A stretch of 64,000 nt of DNA, taken from positions 2,299,001 through 2,363,000 of the forward strand of contig NC_133393.1 of NCBI RefSeq assembly GCF_047511655.1, read 5' to 3'. The position numbers were made by a program, and so were the translations under genes. Of the stretch, positions 33,896-45,489 are shown piece after piece; position 1 is the stretch's first letter, and each line of letters begins with the position of its first letter. This stretch comes from Castor canadensis (lineage: Eukaryota > Chordata > Mammalia > Rodentia > Castoridae). The notes below the pieces were generated by a model that saw nothing but the letters and a program-made list of their open reading frames with translations, did no database searches and had not been told where the DNA came from.

Positions 33896-36146
33896 CCTGA
33901 GGACCTGGTATTTCAGGGACGCCCACCATATCTCTCCTCAGGTCAGGCCTCACCATGGGAGTTGGACCATCCAAAATTCCTTCAGACTCCCCACTGGGAT
34001 TTCTTCTGGCCAATCTTGGGCCCCTATGTCTCATGCCTGATCTTAAGCCCCAAAAGCTCATTTTTCTCTGTAATCAGGCATAGTACCAATATCCATTAGA
34101 CAATGCCTCCAAATGACCACTTAATGGCACTTTTGATCCCATTATTTTAAGGGATTTATACAATTTCTGTGAATGTGCTGGTAAATGGAAGGAACTTCCC
34201 TGTGCCCAATCCTTTTCCTATCTCCACACCAAACCCTCCCTCTGTAATTCCTGTTCCCCTGTGCAGGTTCTATTGCCTCTAAACTAGCTTCTAAATGAAC
34301 CAAATCCTCTCCCAAACCTCCTCCTTCCCCATGTAAGCGGATTTCTTGCACTGCTCTCCCTGCCTGTTTCTTTCTATCTTCCTGAGTGACTTTCCTGTCA
34401 TGGTGTCAAGCCACTCCTTGCCAACTCTGGCCTCAAGGTGATTCCAGCTCTGGGAGAGCCCATGCTTCCTCCCTGTGGACTGAGACCAAGCCTGGGGTTT
34501 ATTCAGGTATGCCTCATGCTACATTGGCGGAGTCCTGTTTGATTATGTCATCTGACGACTTCTTCTCTTCCCCCCCCCCCATCTAATCTCCCTTTTTTTC
34601 TGAGACAGCAACTGGAGAGTGGAGGTTTTGTGTTGCTGAAAGTGTTCCAGTAGCAGTCAGTGGGAATGACCTAGAGGCACAGGTGATGGTTAATCCCTCA
34701 GGTGTGTGTCATGCCTCCAGGCTCTGCCTTCCCCTCCCTTACCTAAGATGTCAGGACACCTTTTCTGCCTCCTCCATGGTCTCACCACGTGTCCTTTGTC
34801 TCTGTCTGCCTTCCCCTCCCTGGGCTTACTGGGACCCTGCCTCCCATGAAAAACTTATAGCATAGTATCTTAAGACTTAAGTTATTCCAACTAATTTGCC
34901 AGGCCTCTCAGTCTAAAGTAACTTTAAATCAACTGCTTTACAAACAGTGCTTAAAAAAACTGCAGTTGCCATGCTAACACCCTAACCCCACCCCCACAGG
35001 GGGAGGAGGGAAAGCAAATAGGCGCACTCACACACAGCAGGAACGCCTGCCATAGCTAAGAGAATCCATAGGCCAACCCAACTCACATCCTAGGCCGCCA
35101 GCTGCACATGGCGGTGGCTGCGGCCGGCCACCACTTCCCCTAGAATAAATGCACACAAAGTACACAGGAGCGGGACGGCAACAGACTCGCTTGTTCCAGG
35201 TGTGTGTAGAGGGGGTCAGTGCCTTGCATACACCCTGCTCCCAGCCCCACCTCACACCTCAGGTCACCGGACCCAGCCCTTGTAAGCCAATTGTTACCTC
35301 AAGGTTATAGTCCCAGAAATCACAAAATGGACAGTATGCTACTGTTATTGGCCCGGGATGCCCTCTGAATGCCCTTCTCTAACTTTACAGATGATTTATT
35401 CCTTTGTTAAAAAGTAGCCTTTATTAAAGGAAGAGGCTGCCTGCTGTTAGCTAAAAGACAGGATCCTAACGTTTTGTTAGGACCTGCACCTTCCAGTCTT
35501 CTGGCTTGTAGATGTTGACAGCTTTGTACTAAGGTCTGGCCTCAATATGCCTTGGGTGACCAACAAGAGTGGCCTTCACACGGTTCCTTAAATTACAATA
35601 CCATACTCTATTAGACCTTTTCTATAAAAGGGACAAAAGTAAACTGAGGTCCCCTATACAAATTTTCTTTCATCTCATATTGGCTCCACAATTGCTATTT
35701 AGATACTCAAATGCTGGCCATCCTTTGTAAGCCACAGCATAAACACCCTCTGCCCTACCTTCTAAGCCACCCCAATATTCAGAACCTCCTAATGGGTGCT
35801 TCCCCCTTCAATAGGTAATGGTAGGAAAAGAGTGAGTCTATGTCCCCTTCCAGCTATCAGATCTAAGGGAAATTAAAAAACATCTGGACAGCTATACTGA
35901 TGCCAAGACCAATACATCCAAGCCTTTATCTCTGTGATCCAAACCTTTCAATTGACATGAAAGGATATTATGCTTCTACTAGGCCAGACTTTCCTCATTA
36001 GAAAAGCAATGGGTTCTGGCCCAGGCCGCTCAGGTTGGAAATGATTACCATTTACAATGAGCCCCAATACTAGTGGCACCTGGAAATGAGGGAATAAATG
36101 CACCTACCTACAGGGGCACAGGCAGTCCCCTTGACAGATCCACACC

Positions 36147-36332
36147 AAAACGGGCTGATAATATGGCTCAAACAGTAGAGTGCTGCTCTACAGGCATAGA
36201 GTCCTGGGTTCAAGCCCCAGTACAGCCAAAGGAAAGAGGAAAAAAATATTTGGGGATAAGGGCATAGCTCAGTGGGAGAGTGTCTGCCCAACATGTGCAA
36301 AGCCCTGGGTTCAATTCCCCAGCATTGCTAAA
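36147..36332 (+). mobile_element. Two tRNA-like SINEs inside ERV gag
   Basis: A first copy at 36,147-36,232 (GGGTTCAAGCCCCAGTACAG) and a second, from a different subfamily, at 36,253-36,332 (CATAGCTCAGTGGGAGAGTG). Both post-date the provirus. Confidence 0.8.
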
Positions 36333-37059
36333 TAAAAAAAAAAATGGTAAGGAAGACAAGTGGCATTAATGTCACTTCAGCCATCTCATACTGAAGAAAG
36401 TAGTTTAACTTAGACCAGATCCCTCATTCTTCATGTGAGGAAACTGAGGCCCAGAATGGTTCAGAGACCTGCTCTCCAGAGTATCAGGTGTCAATATGAA
36501 ATAACAACTTTGCTTTATAGCAACATCCTAAAGAAAATCCCCTTACCTTTCTACAGCATCTTAGGGAGGCTATCAGAAAGCATACCATGGTGGACCCAGA
36601 GTCACAGGTGAAAGAGATTCTCCTCAAAGATAAATTTCTAACAGTCAGCCCCTGATATATGTAGAAAACTCAGTCTGTGGCTGAAGGAGAAAAGTCATTG
36701 GATCAACTAATACAACTAGATATGTCTGTATACTATAACCGGGACATTACTAACAGGAGAGAAAAAGATAAGAAACACCATGGTCTCAATGCTGCTCTCA
36801 GAAAAAGGCCCCGCCCAACTGGGGCCTGCATCCTGAACTTACTACCATAGTGGACAGGAGGGGCACTTCTGCAGAGAATGCCCAGAAGGGGGACAGCCCG
36901 GGAGACAGCCCCGTCCCCACCCGGGACCCTGTCCTCTCTGCAAAGGTAACCACTGGAGGTCTAAGTGCCCCCGTCTCCAGATGGAAGGTGAGGTGCCACC
37001 TCCTATGGCTTGATGGGTCCTGGCCCCCTGTCCACACTCCAATTCTTGGCATTAATGTT

Positions 37060-37230
37060 GAGATGCCTCGGGGTAGCCATGCTGGCAGAAAAACAAAAGA
37101 CCATTTTCCAGCTAGACGGTGGAGCTCATTTCTCTGTTTTACCTTTCTCTCCCAGTCCCCGGTCCAATGACAAAAGTTATCATTTGGGGCAAATTGGCCA
37201 GCCCCTAGAGCACTAATTTACCCAGTCTCT
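37060..37230 (+). pseudogene. ERV protease remnant
   Basis: A short open stretch carries LDGGAHFSVLP, the place of the retroviral aspartic protease active site (normally D-T/S-G-A). The second active-site residue is replaced by Gly, which fits a dead copy. The frame ends soon after. Confidence 0.65.
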
Positions 37231-38119
37231 GGCCTGCTCTTGGGGAGACCTCCTCTTCTGTCACTCTTTCCTCATAGTTTCTAAAATTCCAGTGACTCTG
37301 CTGTGATGGGATTTACTATCTCAACTAAAAGCTCAAATTATCCTCCCCCCAGGCAGCTATCTCTGCTGCCCCCTCCTTCAGGAACAAATAGATCCCACAG
37401 TGTGGACTGATGAGATGAGTGTAGGGCAAGCCTGGACGACCCTCCCTATTCAAATAAAACTTAAAAATCCCTCACAGTTTTCACACAAAAAACAATATCC
37501 CCTCAAGTCCCTCTGAAGAACGATAAGGCCTTATGCCTACCATAAAATAAATTCCTTAAAACAACAAGGGCTACTAATTAGTTGCATCAGCCCCTATAAT
37601 AAATCTAAAATTCTTATAAAAGTTAATTTTAAAATACAAGTTACAAAGTAAACAACTAAAAAGGAAATACATAGATAATGAATGTATTTTTTGAGAAGTT
37701 AAAGGAAAAAGGAATGGTATTTTGGATGAGAAAGGATTTTGTAAAGAAAGATTTGTCCTAAAGATTGTTTCAAATAGGATGGATTAGGACAAGCCATCAA
37801 AGGGTTTAGTATGTTATATAAAGGTCTGAGTAAGTTTTAAAAGTGTATAATAAAAAGCTTCAGTGTGTGATAAAGTTAAAGTGACTATAATCTAAGAGTT
37901 GCATAAAATATTTTTAGGGTCATGTCAAACTAAAATCAAATTCTCTATATCTATAAAACAACAAGGTTATCTTAATATTGTTCTGCTCTGAGTAACATCT
38001 ACAGAAAACCATTACAGACCCATTAATGACCACCTTGTAACAGTGTTGTGTCTATACTTTATCTAAATATGGTACAAACATTTACAAAGCTATATAAAAA
38101 TGAGCTAGAGCTCTCTTTT

Positions 38120-38345
38120 ACCCAACAGTGTTACATTTAAATCCTGACAGCCCCTGCTTCCCACAGGTCATCTACCTAGGTGTGGCCTTAAAGGAACAGA
38201 CTCACTCCCTGAGTCATGAGTGCATCAACCCAATCTTCTGTTTCCCTACCCCTCATAACATAAGGCAGCTTAGAGCTTTCTTGGGAGTTACAAGATTTTG
38301 TAGAATCTGTATCCCTAGATATGCAGTCCCTTAGCAGACACCTTT
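38120..38345 (+). pseudogene. ERV pol remnant (reverse transcriptase thumb region)
   Basis: An open piece with YLGVALKE and then RQLRAFLGVTRFCRI, the conserved region after the reverse-transcriptase palm in gammaretroviral pol. The upstream palm with its YxDD box was not found: 37,560-38,110 is AT-rich and unrecognised, so most of pol is deleted or replaced. Confidence 0.7.
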
Positions 38346-38569
38346 TTATGCTCCTCTTAATATTCCTATTTGGATCTTAAATAATGTATGGCCACCCATT
38401 TCTCTTAGAAAACTTGCCTCCAACAGACTCTGATCTTCTGGCTATCTACCTTATCTTAACCTTCTCGGGGAACTTCTCAGAGAGCATGCAGACCAGATCC
38501 TGCACCACCCTATAAAAATTTGTTAAACCAGTGGATCTTGTTCTCCTAAAAGGATCTTCTACCCTCTCC

Positions 38570-38962
38570 ATTGGGACTTCGGTGGACCAGCACTCATCTG
38601 GTCATTCTCATGACACCCACTGCTGTCAAGCTCAATGGGGTACCCCAGTGGCAGCACCTCTTAAGGAACAGATTCTTGCAATCCTCTAGGGAGTAACATT
38701 TCACAGTGGTTCTCCTGGCCAATGCCCATCCTAATGCCTGTATTTCTTGCTCTTCTATTTTTAAGCTTCCTCCCTTGTATCATAACCAGTTGTACCTCCA
38801 GGGATATCAACCTCTCCAAAACTGTCCAGAGGACTGCTATGAGGGTCCTCCACCAGGACGCAGGAGTCTGAGGATCTCACCCCATACAGCGCCCCCAGCC
38901 AGCAGGAAGCAGCTAAGAGACCGACGCTTTGTCCCAATTCTTGATCCTCAGCCCCATCATTA
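38570..38962 (+). pseudogene. Possible ERV env transmembrane remnant
   Basis: Just before the polypurine tract is a hydrophobic stretch followed by a Cys-containing boundary, in the position of the Env membrane anchor and tail. The frame is broken and similarity is only general. Confidence 0.35.
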
Positions 38963-38982
38963 TTAAAGAAAAAATGGGGGAA
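38963..38982 (+). other. ERV polypurine tract
   Basis: TTAAAGAAAAAATGGGGGAA lies immediately before the 3' LTR, the standard plus-strand priming site. Confidence 0.85.
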
Positions 38983-39288
38983 TGATAGAACAATATCACC
39001 GTTTATAAATAGTGGCCATTTTATCCTCAGACCTCACTTGAGAAACTTCCAAGGACAGCCCTGCCCTTAACAGAAAGACCTGCGGTCTATGACAGCCCCA
39101 CCCCTACCAGAGGTACGCACTAACTTCCTTAACCTCCCCCTTCTATAAAAGCCACGCCTGGCCCAGAATCACTGCTGCGCCATCTTTTCCCCAGCCAGCC
39201 TGGCTGTTTGGGTCTGCCATTAAACTTTGCTCTATGGACATGAGACTTTTCTCATGAGCTTTCTTTGTGAGCAGCATCTTTCTTAACA
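38983..39288 (+). repeat. ERV 3' LTR
   Basis: A 306-base partner of the 5' LTR with the same ends, a TATA box at 39,144-39,150 and ATTAAA at 39,219-39,224. It is about nine bases shorter than the 5' LTR, with visible indels near its middle. Confidence 0.92.
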
Positions 39289-39293
39289 CAGCC

Positions 39294-40500
39294 TTAAAAT
39301 AGAATGAGGACCTAAATATCCAGAAGCACCCCCCCTTTGTAAGATTTGTAACAAAAATAAATATGGAGTTAACAGTTCTAATGGAGTGGTGGACCCAAGA
39401 GCCATCTCAGTTCTAGCCACGTGGCAGAATTCATACAGCATCAAAGTCAACCTGCAGGAGCTTCAGGGTTGATGATTCTTGGGAACCAAAAGCCATAGTC
39501 TGACAAGGCCGCTGTGGCTTAGTAACATTCTGACAAGGTTGGAATCTGCAGGTGGACCATGCCTCTATCATGGAGGGAAGGAACACTAAGTGGTTTCTCT
39601 CAACTGAAAAGTTTATGCTTAGTCAAGGACACTGGCAGTAAGAATGCAGGGTGGCAAAAACAGAAAGGTTGTAACTAGGTCAGAGTGTTTTGATGTTTCT
39701 GTCTCTCCCTCTCATGTGTTTCATCATTCCCTTCCTGATGAGTGAGTCCTTTTGTGTTTCTCGTCTGTTCATTCCTTCTCTGAGCCCTTTCTGGTTTAGG
39801 ACCTCTGCGATCCTGGCAGATGATGTCTAAAGAGAGCATGAAAGTCCCTCAGCCACCTGAGACAGTGTCACAGCAATTAATCAGAGCCCAAGCCCCCATT
39901 CCATTTTCTGGTCTTCATTTTCCACCACAGTCCATTTTCTAGTTACGTCTGTAGACTCAAAGTACTGGAGGGAAGCTTCCAGTCAATGGCAATCTATCTT
40001 AAGATACTGTAAATGAAACTAATTTTTGTCCATTTAAAATATGTAAGTTGTGCTATAACAGGTCATTGTCCGGTGTAAAAAAAGAAAGACATAAAAGTGG
40101 AAAAGATATCCAACCAAACATATGTGCAAATCTCAATGTAGTAACAACAGAAATATGGGGGGAAAAAGTCAATATGAATCCCCCAGAAGTTCATAACTTT
40201 TCACTTATTGAATCCAAAAAATACAAACCCAAAAATATAAAAGTATAAGAAATGCCAATGAATTTAAAAGATTTTTAACAATAATCAATAAATTGAAAGA
40301 GGATATGAATAACCAGATGAATTTATAGAGTGCAACATAGGAAATAAACAATTCAATAAAAGAGAGATTGTGAAAAGCAAAAAGTATCTTGGAAATGGAA
40401 AGCTCAAAAAGTCAAATAAAAAAACTCAGTTGAAAGTTGGTGACATGGCTCAAGTAGAACACAAGACTTGGAGTACCATCCTCAGTACAAAAAAAACCTT
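39294..40500. other. Unclassified DNA between the ERV and the old L1
   Basis: No gene, SINE or recognisable repeat was seen. 40,048-40,245 has an open frame rich in Lys and Asn, typical of A-rich L1-like sequence and not of a gene. Confidence 0.4.
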
Positions 40501-43090
40501 AATTGAAAGCAAGAATATTCAAGGCTGGAAGGCAAAGCTGATAAATTATTTGGACAGTAATAAAAATAAGAAATATGAATAGAGCATACAAAACCTTTGG
40601 GGCATGATTAAGTGATCAAACAAGATTAAAGAAAGGAGCAAAGCTATAGGCTAACAGCAAAGAAATCTATTCAGCAAAATCATGGAAGAAAAATTTTCAA
40701 ATCTTGGGAAAGATATCGATATCCAAATGTAGGAGGCATTTAGAACCTCAAATAGATGTGACCAGAAAAAGACCTCTCATGTACATCGTAGTTGAAATGC
40801 CAAAGTACAGAACAAGGAAAAACTATTAAAAGTTGCAAATGGGAAGGACCAAATCACTTATAAAGTCAAAACCCATCAGAATGACAGATTTTTTCAGCAG
40901 AAACTCTCAGAAGAACAAGAGGCCACGTAGAGAAGAGCAAGCAAGACAAAATAATGAGAGCAGAAGAAAGAATAAATTTCACAAAAAAAGTAGACAAGCA
41001 GACAGGAGTTGGGGAAGAAATGATTAATTCATTAAACTTCAAACTTCAAAGAGGAGTAAGAGAGAAGGAAAGGAACATAGGTCATTCAGAACAACTGGAA
41101 TAAAAACAAGTAACAGGAAGTAGGACATATTTTTCAGTAACATCCCTAAATATAAACGGTCTTAATTCTAAACTTTGAAGATACAGACTGGCTGACTGGA
41201 TTAAAAACAAGACTCATCTGATTGCTACCTACAAAAAACTCAACTCACTGGCAAAGACACACACACTTGAAAGGATGGAAAATCATAATCCAAGGATACA
41301 GAATCAGAAGAAGGAACAGCTATACTCATATCTGACAAAACAAGCCTCAAGCCAAAACCGTCAAGAGACAATGTGACTACATATTGACAAAGAGAACAAT
41401 TCATAAAGAAAACATAATGAATGTAAACACATACGCACCAAACATCAGGGCACCCAATTTTATAAAACAAACACTACTGGACATAAGGGAGAGATAGGCC
41501 TGAAATACAATAATAGTAGGTGACTTCAATTCAGTCTTCATAATAGAAAGATCATCCAGACAAATTTTTGTTTTAAAAAAATCGGTTAAGCCCTTCCGCA
41601 TGGCCAAAGTCCACTGCCTATACCCGCAGCTCAAAAAAAAAACATCAGTTAAGTTACATTATAAATCAACAGATATAAAACAGATCTAACAGATATCTGC
41701 AAAGTACTTCATCAAACAGCATCATGAAACACATTTTTTCATTAGCACAAGCAAACTTTTCCAAAACAGATGACATTTAAGCCATACTACATCACAACAA
41801 ATACAAAAAAATTGAAATAATTTTTATAGTATCAGATCACAACTGAATCAAACCAGAAATCAATAGTAGTACAAAGTATAAAAATTATAAAAACACAGAT
41901 ATTGAAAAATACATTTTGAATGAACAGTAATTGAAGAACTCAGCAGGGAAATTAAAATGGTCCTAGAACCAAATGAAAATGAAAACAGGATTTACAAAAA
42001 CCTGTGGAATATAGTAAAAGCAGTTCTAAGAGAAAAGTTTGTAGCAATGAGTACCAACATTTTTTTTTAAATGTCTTTTTTTTAAAGAAAGTCTCAAATA
42101 ACTTACTGATGTATCTCAAGGTCTCAGAAGAACAAGAAACCAACCACAAAGTCAGTAGAAGAAGAAATAGTAAACATCAGAGTGAAAATTAGAGACCAAA
42201 AGAACAAGACAAAGATCAACTAAACAAAGACTTGGTTCTTTGAAAAGATTAACAAAATTCAAAAACTCTTAGCCAAACTAACCAAAAGACCAAAATAAAC
42301 AAAATTAGAGGCAAAAGCAGAGATATTACAAGATACCTCTGAAATCCACAGGATTAGGGAACTTTTAAAAAAATTATATACCAATAAACTGGAAAGACTA
42401 AGAAATGGACATTTCTAATATTGATGACCTACCAAATTTAAGCAGAGGATATTAAAAATCGAAATAAACTGACAACAAGCAATGAGATTGAAACATTATC
42501 AAAAAGTATCCTAAGAAAGAAAAGCTCACGACCAGATGGATTCACAGCTGAATTCCACTAGACTTTAAAGAACACCAATGCTCCTCAAACTAGTCCATGA
42601 AATTAAAAAGAAAAGGAATGCTTTCAAACTCATCCTATGAAGCCAGTAATAACCTAATATTAACACCTGATAAGAATACACCAAAATTCTAAATGAACAT
42701 AGACACAAAAATCAGTGAAATATTTTCAAATCAAATTCAGTAAAAAAGATGACATACCATGATCAAACCAGTATCATTCCAGGAATGCAAAGATGATTCA
42801 AAATACCCAAATCAATAAATATAATAAAGCACCTAAATACAGTCAAGGATAAAAATCAAATGATCATCTCAATAGATGGAGAAAAACCTTTGATAAACTT
42901 CAACATGCTTTCATGATAAAAATCTGAATAAATTATGTGTAGAACAATCATACCTCAATGTAATACAGGTGATATAATAAATCTATAATCAATATTATAC
43001 TGAATGGGAAAATACTGAAATTATTTCTTCTAAAATCAGTCACAAGACAAAGGTGTCCAGTATCTCCCAGCAATGTCAGGAAGTGTAAAA
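40500..43090 (+). mobile_element. Old, degraded L1 (ORF1 end through RT)
   Basis: ORF1 C-terminal-like sequence (40,640-41,030) is followed by endonuclease-like ORF2 (41,100-41,930; AATGTAAACACATACGCACC is diagnostic) and RT regions. It stops near 43,060, at the spot matching the RQGCPLSPL motif of the young L1. Frames are closed throughout. It lacks the 3' half and is far more diverged than the element at 56,246. Confidence 0.75.
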
Positions 43091-43162
43091 TAGGAAAACA
43101 AGGTTCAGACTGTCTTGGAGAATAAACATGAGACCTATTCAAAAAATAACTAAAGCAAAAAT

Positions 43163-43375
43163 GGTTAAGGCATAGATGAAGTGGTAGAGTACCTGACTAT
43201 CAAGCACAAGGCCCTGAGTTCAAACCCCAGTACTCCATTTTTAAAAAAAGCATTCAAGCCGGCACGTTGGCCTACACCTATAGTCTCACTATTTGGGAGG
43301 CTGAGGAAGAGATCAGGAGCCCACGGACTAGAGACCAGTGTGGGCCACACAGTGAGACCCCACTTCAAAAAACCA
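43163..43375 (+). mobile_element. tRNA-like SINE and B1-like SINE
   Basis: The tRNA-like copy at 43,163-43,233 ends GAGTTCAAACCCCAGTACTC. A B1-like copy follows at 43,256-43,375. Confidence 0.75.
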
Positions 43376-44025
43376 GCCCTTTTCCAAAAGGGGTATTGCT
43401 CAGCATCCATATGAAGATTTTATGAGAAAAATTATGAAAATGAGCTGCAAAATTGACAAATGCATGAAAAAAAATCACAAGGGAAAAATTGTAACAGAAC
43501 AGATGAAAATGCTGACCCACCGTGAGATTAACTTCTTAATGAAACTATCATCTTGGTGTGGGAAAACTACAGAACACATGCAGAATCCCAACCACTATTA
43601 AAGTTTCCTGGGTTTGTTTTATTGCACTATCTTTTTACTTCAGCAAATTACCTTCAGTAAATCTTATGTCAGCTCGTAACACTGAATTCATTCAGTTATT
43701 GAATAAACTGAATTGCAACCTTAAATGCATGCATCAGTAAATTATTTTTCAAATGTTTTAAATGGTTTTCACAGTAAATTTAACACTCAAATACAACTAA
43801 AATTGTGTACACACTGGCTCACCCTAGGAAAATAAGCAAGCTTCTTTTTAGTTTAGAGATTTGGCTTCAACATAAGTTCTAGTAGTTGTCTAGATTGGGC
43901 ACAAGTAAGCTTTTTCTACACTTAAGAGGTTCATGTGACATGTGACACTGGGGAGAAAACAAATCAAACTGCTGTTTTTTGTCTTTCTTATTAGCTTTTC
44001 TATTCCAGAAAGACCCTGAAACTGA

Positions 44026-44150
44026 ACAGCTGGGAATGGTGGTTCAGCCTATAATCCCAGCACCCAAAAGGCTTAGGAAGGAGGAGCAAGAGTTTCAAGG
44101 CTACCCTGAGCTATAAAGCAAGACCCTGTCTCAAAAACAAAAAGAAAAAA
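44026..44150 (+). mobile_element. B1-like SINE
   Basis: GCCTATAATCCCAGCACCCA through AAGACCCTGTCTCAAAAACA. Confidence 0.8.
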
Positions 44151-44425
44151 ACCAACAACAAAAAAATTCGTGGAGTGAGAGCAGTGAGGGCAGCAAGAGC
44201 TGTGGAACTCTTCCTAATTCCATAACTACCAGGGAACACTAGATCACTAAATTCATTTTCCCTTCAGCAATCCTATAAGAATAAGGTAGTGCTGATTCAC
44301 AGTTAGTACTCATATGATGAGCACTCAACTGTGCCCTAACACTTTCACAGAGACCATTTAAAAAAACTCAGCACAAACATTTTCAAAGTGCATTACACAG
44401 AACAAGAAATAAGGGAACCCTCAGG

Positions 44426-44458
<33 letters not shown>
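44426..44458. repeat. TG microsatellite
   Basis: About 16 uninterrupted TG units. Confidence 0.95.
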
Positions 44459-44459
<1 letters not shown>

Positions 44460-44765
44460 CCAAAATAACTGGAGTACATTTATTGTAAAAGAAAATAATT
44501 TCTCACCTAGCTGAAACTCTTATGATATATAAGATTTAAAAATAGCACAATTTTGACTTTTTAGGCCACAAATTTAAGTTACTTCCAGGTTAATATTTTA
44601 ATTCCCAATTATGATTTACACAGGTATCCCTGTAATTCCTCTACTCTGTATAATATATTCAGGTAAACATGCTGCTATATCAATTCATAGAAAAAACTAC
44701 TTGCATTGATCCATCTGTTGATAAACACTTAATCAGTATCTGTTTATATATAATATTAAAAATGA

Positions 44766-44842
44766 GGGCTGGGGATATAGTTCTATGGTGCAGTCTTCTT
44801 AGTGTGCATGAGGCCCTGGTTCTGATCCCCAGTATACACACA
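44766..44842 (+). mobile_element. tRNA/ID-like SINE
   Basis: GGCTGGGGATATAGTTCTAT and GGTTCTGATCCCCAGTATAC. Confidence 0.7.
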
Positions 44843-45153
44843 CACCAAGAAAAAAAAAAAGCTTCATAGCACAGTACAGTAATTATATTTTACAAGGTAA
44901 CAAAGGGAAATGTGTTCCTAAAAACCAGTACAATTATGTAGAAAAATACTATACTATCTCAGCTTTTATAAATTTTTTTTAGTCTTACTATAAGTGTTTA
45001 ACAGCCACATGTAGCTATTAGTGCTATACTGGATAGTGTAGATATGCAAATGAGAAAGATGTGAGCCAAAAGGCTTACAATTTTTTAATTCCATCTGTCT
45101 TTTATTTGCTCCAAGGCTTAGAATTTATCTCAGTCACTTTACTTTGCATTCTT

Positions 45154-45234
45154 TTTTTGGTGGTACTGGGGTTTGAACTCAGGGCTTCACGCTTGCTAGG
45201 CAGGTGCTCTACCACTTGAGCCACTCCACCAGCC
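45154..45234 (-). mobile_element. tRNA/ID-like SINE, reverse, young
   Basis: GGTGGTACTGGGGTTTGAAC through GAGCCACTCCACCAGCCC, close to consensus. Confidence 0.85.
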
Positions 45235-45489
45235 CTTACTTTGCATTCTTAAAAACAGTACAAGCAAAAATAGAAATGTTTTGAAGTTCTGTATAGTACT
45301 TCTTAGAATGTATCAACAGCATGTGAGCCAATCTCCAAAAAACTATAGTTCCTAAAAAACAACCAACTTTACCTTTTTAGAGAATGCCCTTTAAACAGCA
45401 ACATGCGGATACCAGTTTAACTGGTTTTCAAAACGGTCTCTGTATATAAAGGACATACAGCACACCATTTGCACATTAAAAACTTGTGC

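Larger units (their letters stand above)
33800..37000 (+). pseudogene. ERV gag remnant
   Basis: The leader and matrix region (from about 33,800) is followed by a capsid-like start near 35,835-35,930 (VPFQLSDLREIKKHL) and a nucleocapsid region near 36,845-36,970 with two Cys/His knuckle-like clusters, the second reading CPLCKGNHWRSKCP. Frames are broken many times, and SINEs at 36,147-36,332 interrupt the capsid part. 34,100-35,800 is mostly unassignable. Confidence 0.65.
33155..39288 (+). mobile_element. Class I endogenous retrovirus (gammaretrovirus-like, tRNA-His primed), degraded
   Basis: A complete but inactive provirus layout: 5' LTR, primer-binding site, remnants of gag, protease and pol, a possible env end, polypurine tract and 3' LTR. 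Flanking five-base repeats CAGTC (33,150-33,154) and CAGCC (39,289-39,293) differ at one position and are the likely target-site duplication. All reading frames are interrupted, most of reverse transcriptase and integrase is missing, and two SINEs sit inside gag. The HERV-H-like class is suggested by the primer-site type. Confidence 0.85.
43400..45480. other. DNA downstream of the KIAA1586 terminal exon; no gene seen
   Basis: It contains SINEs at 44,026, 44,766 and 45,154 and a TG microsatellite. 43,400-44,020 and 44,850-45,150 show nothing recognised. Confidence 0.5.
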
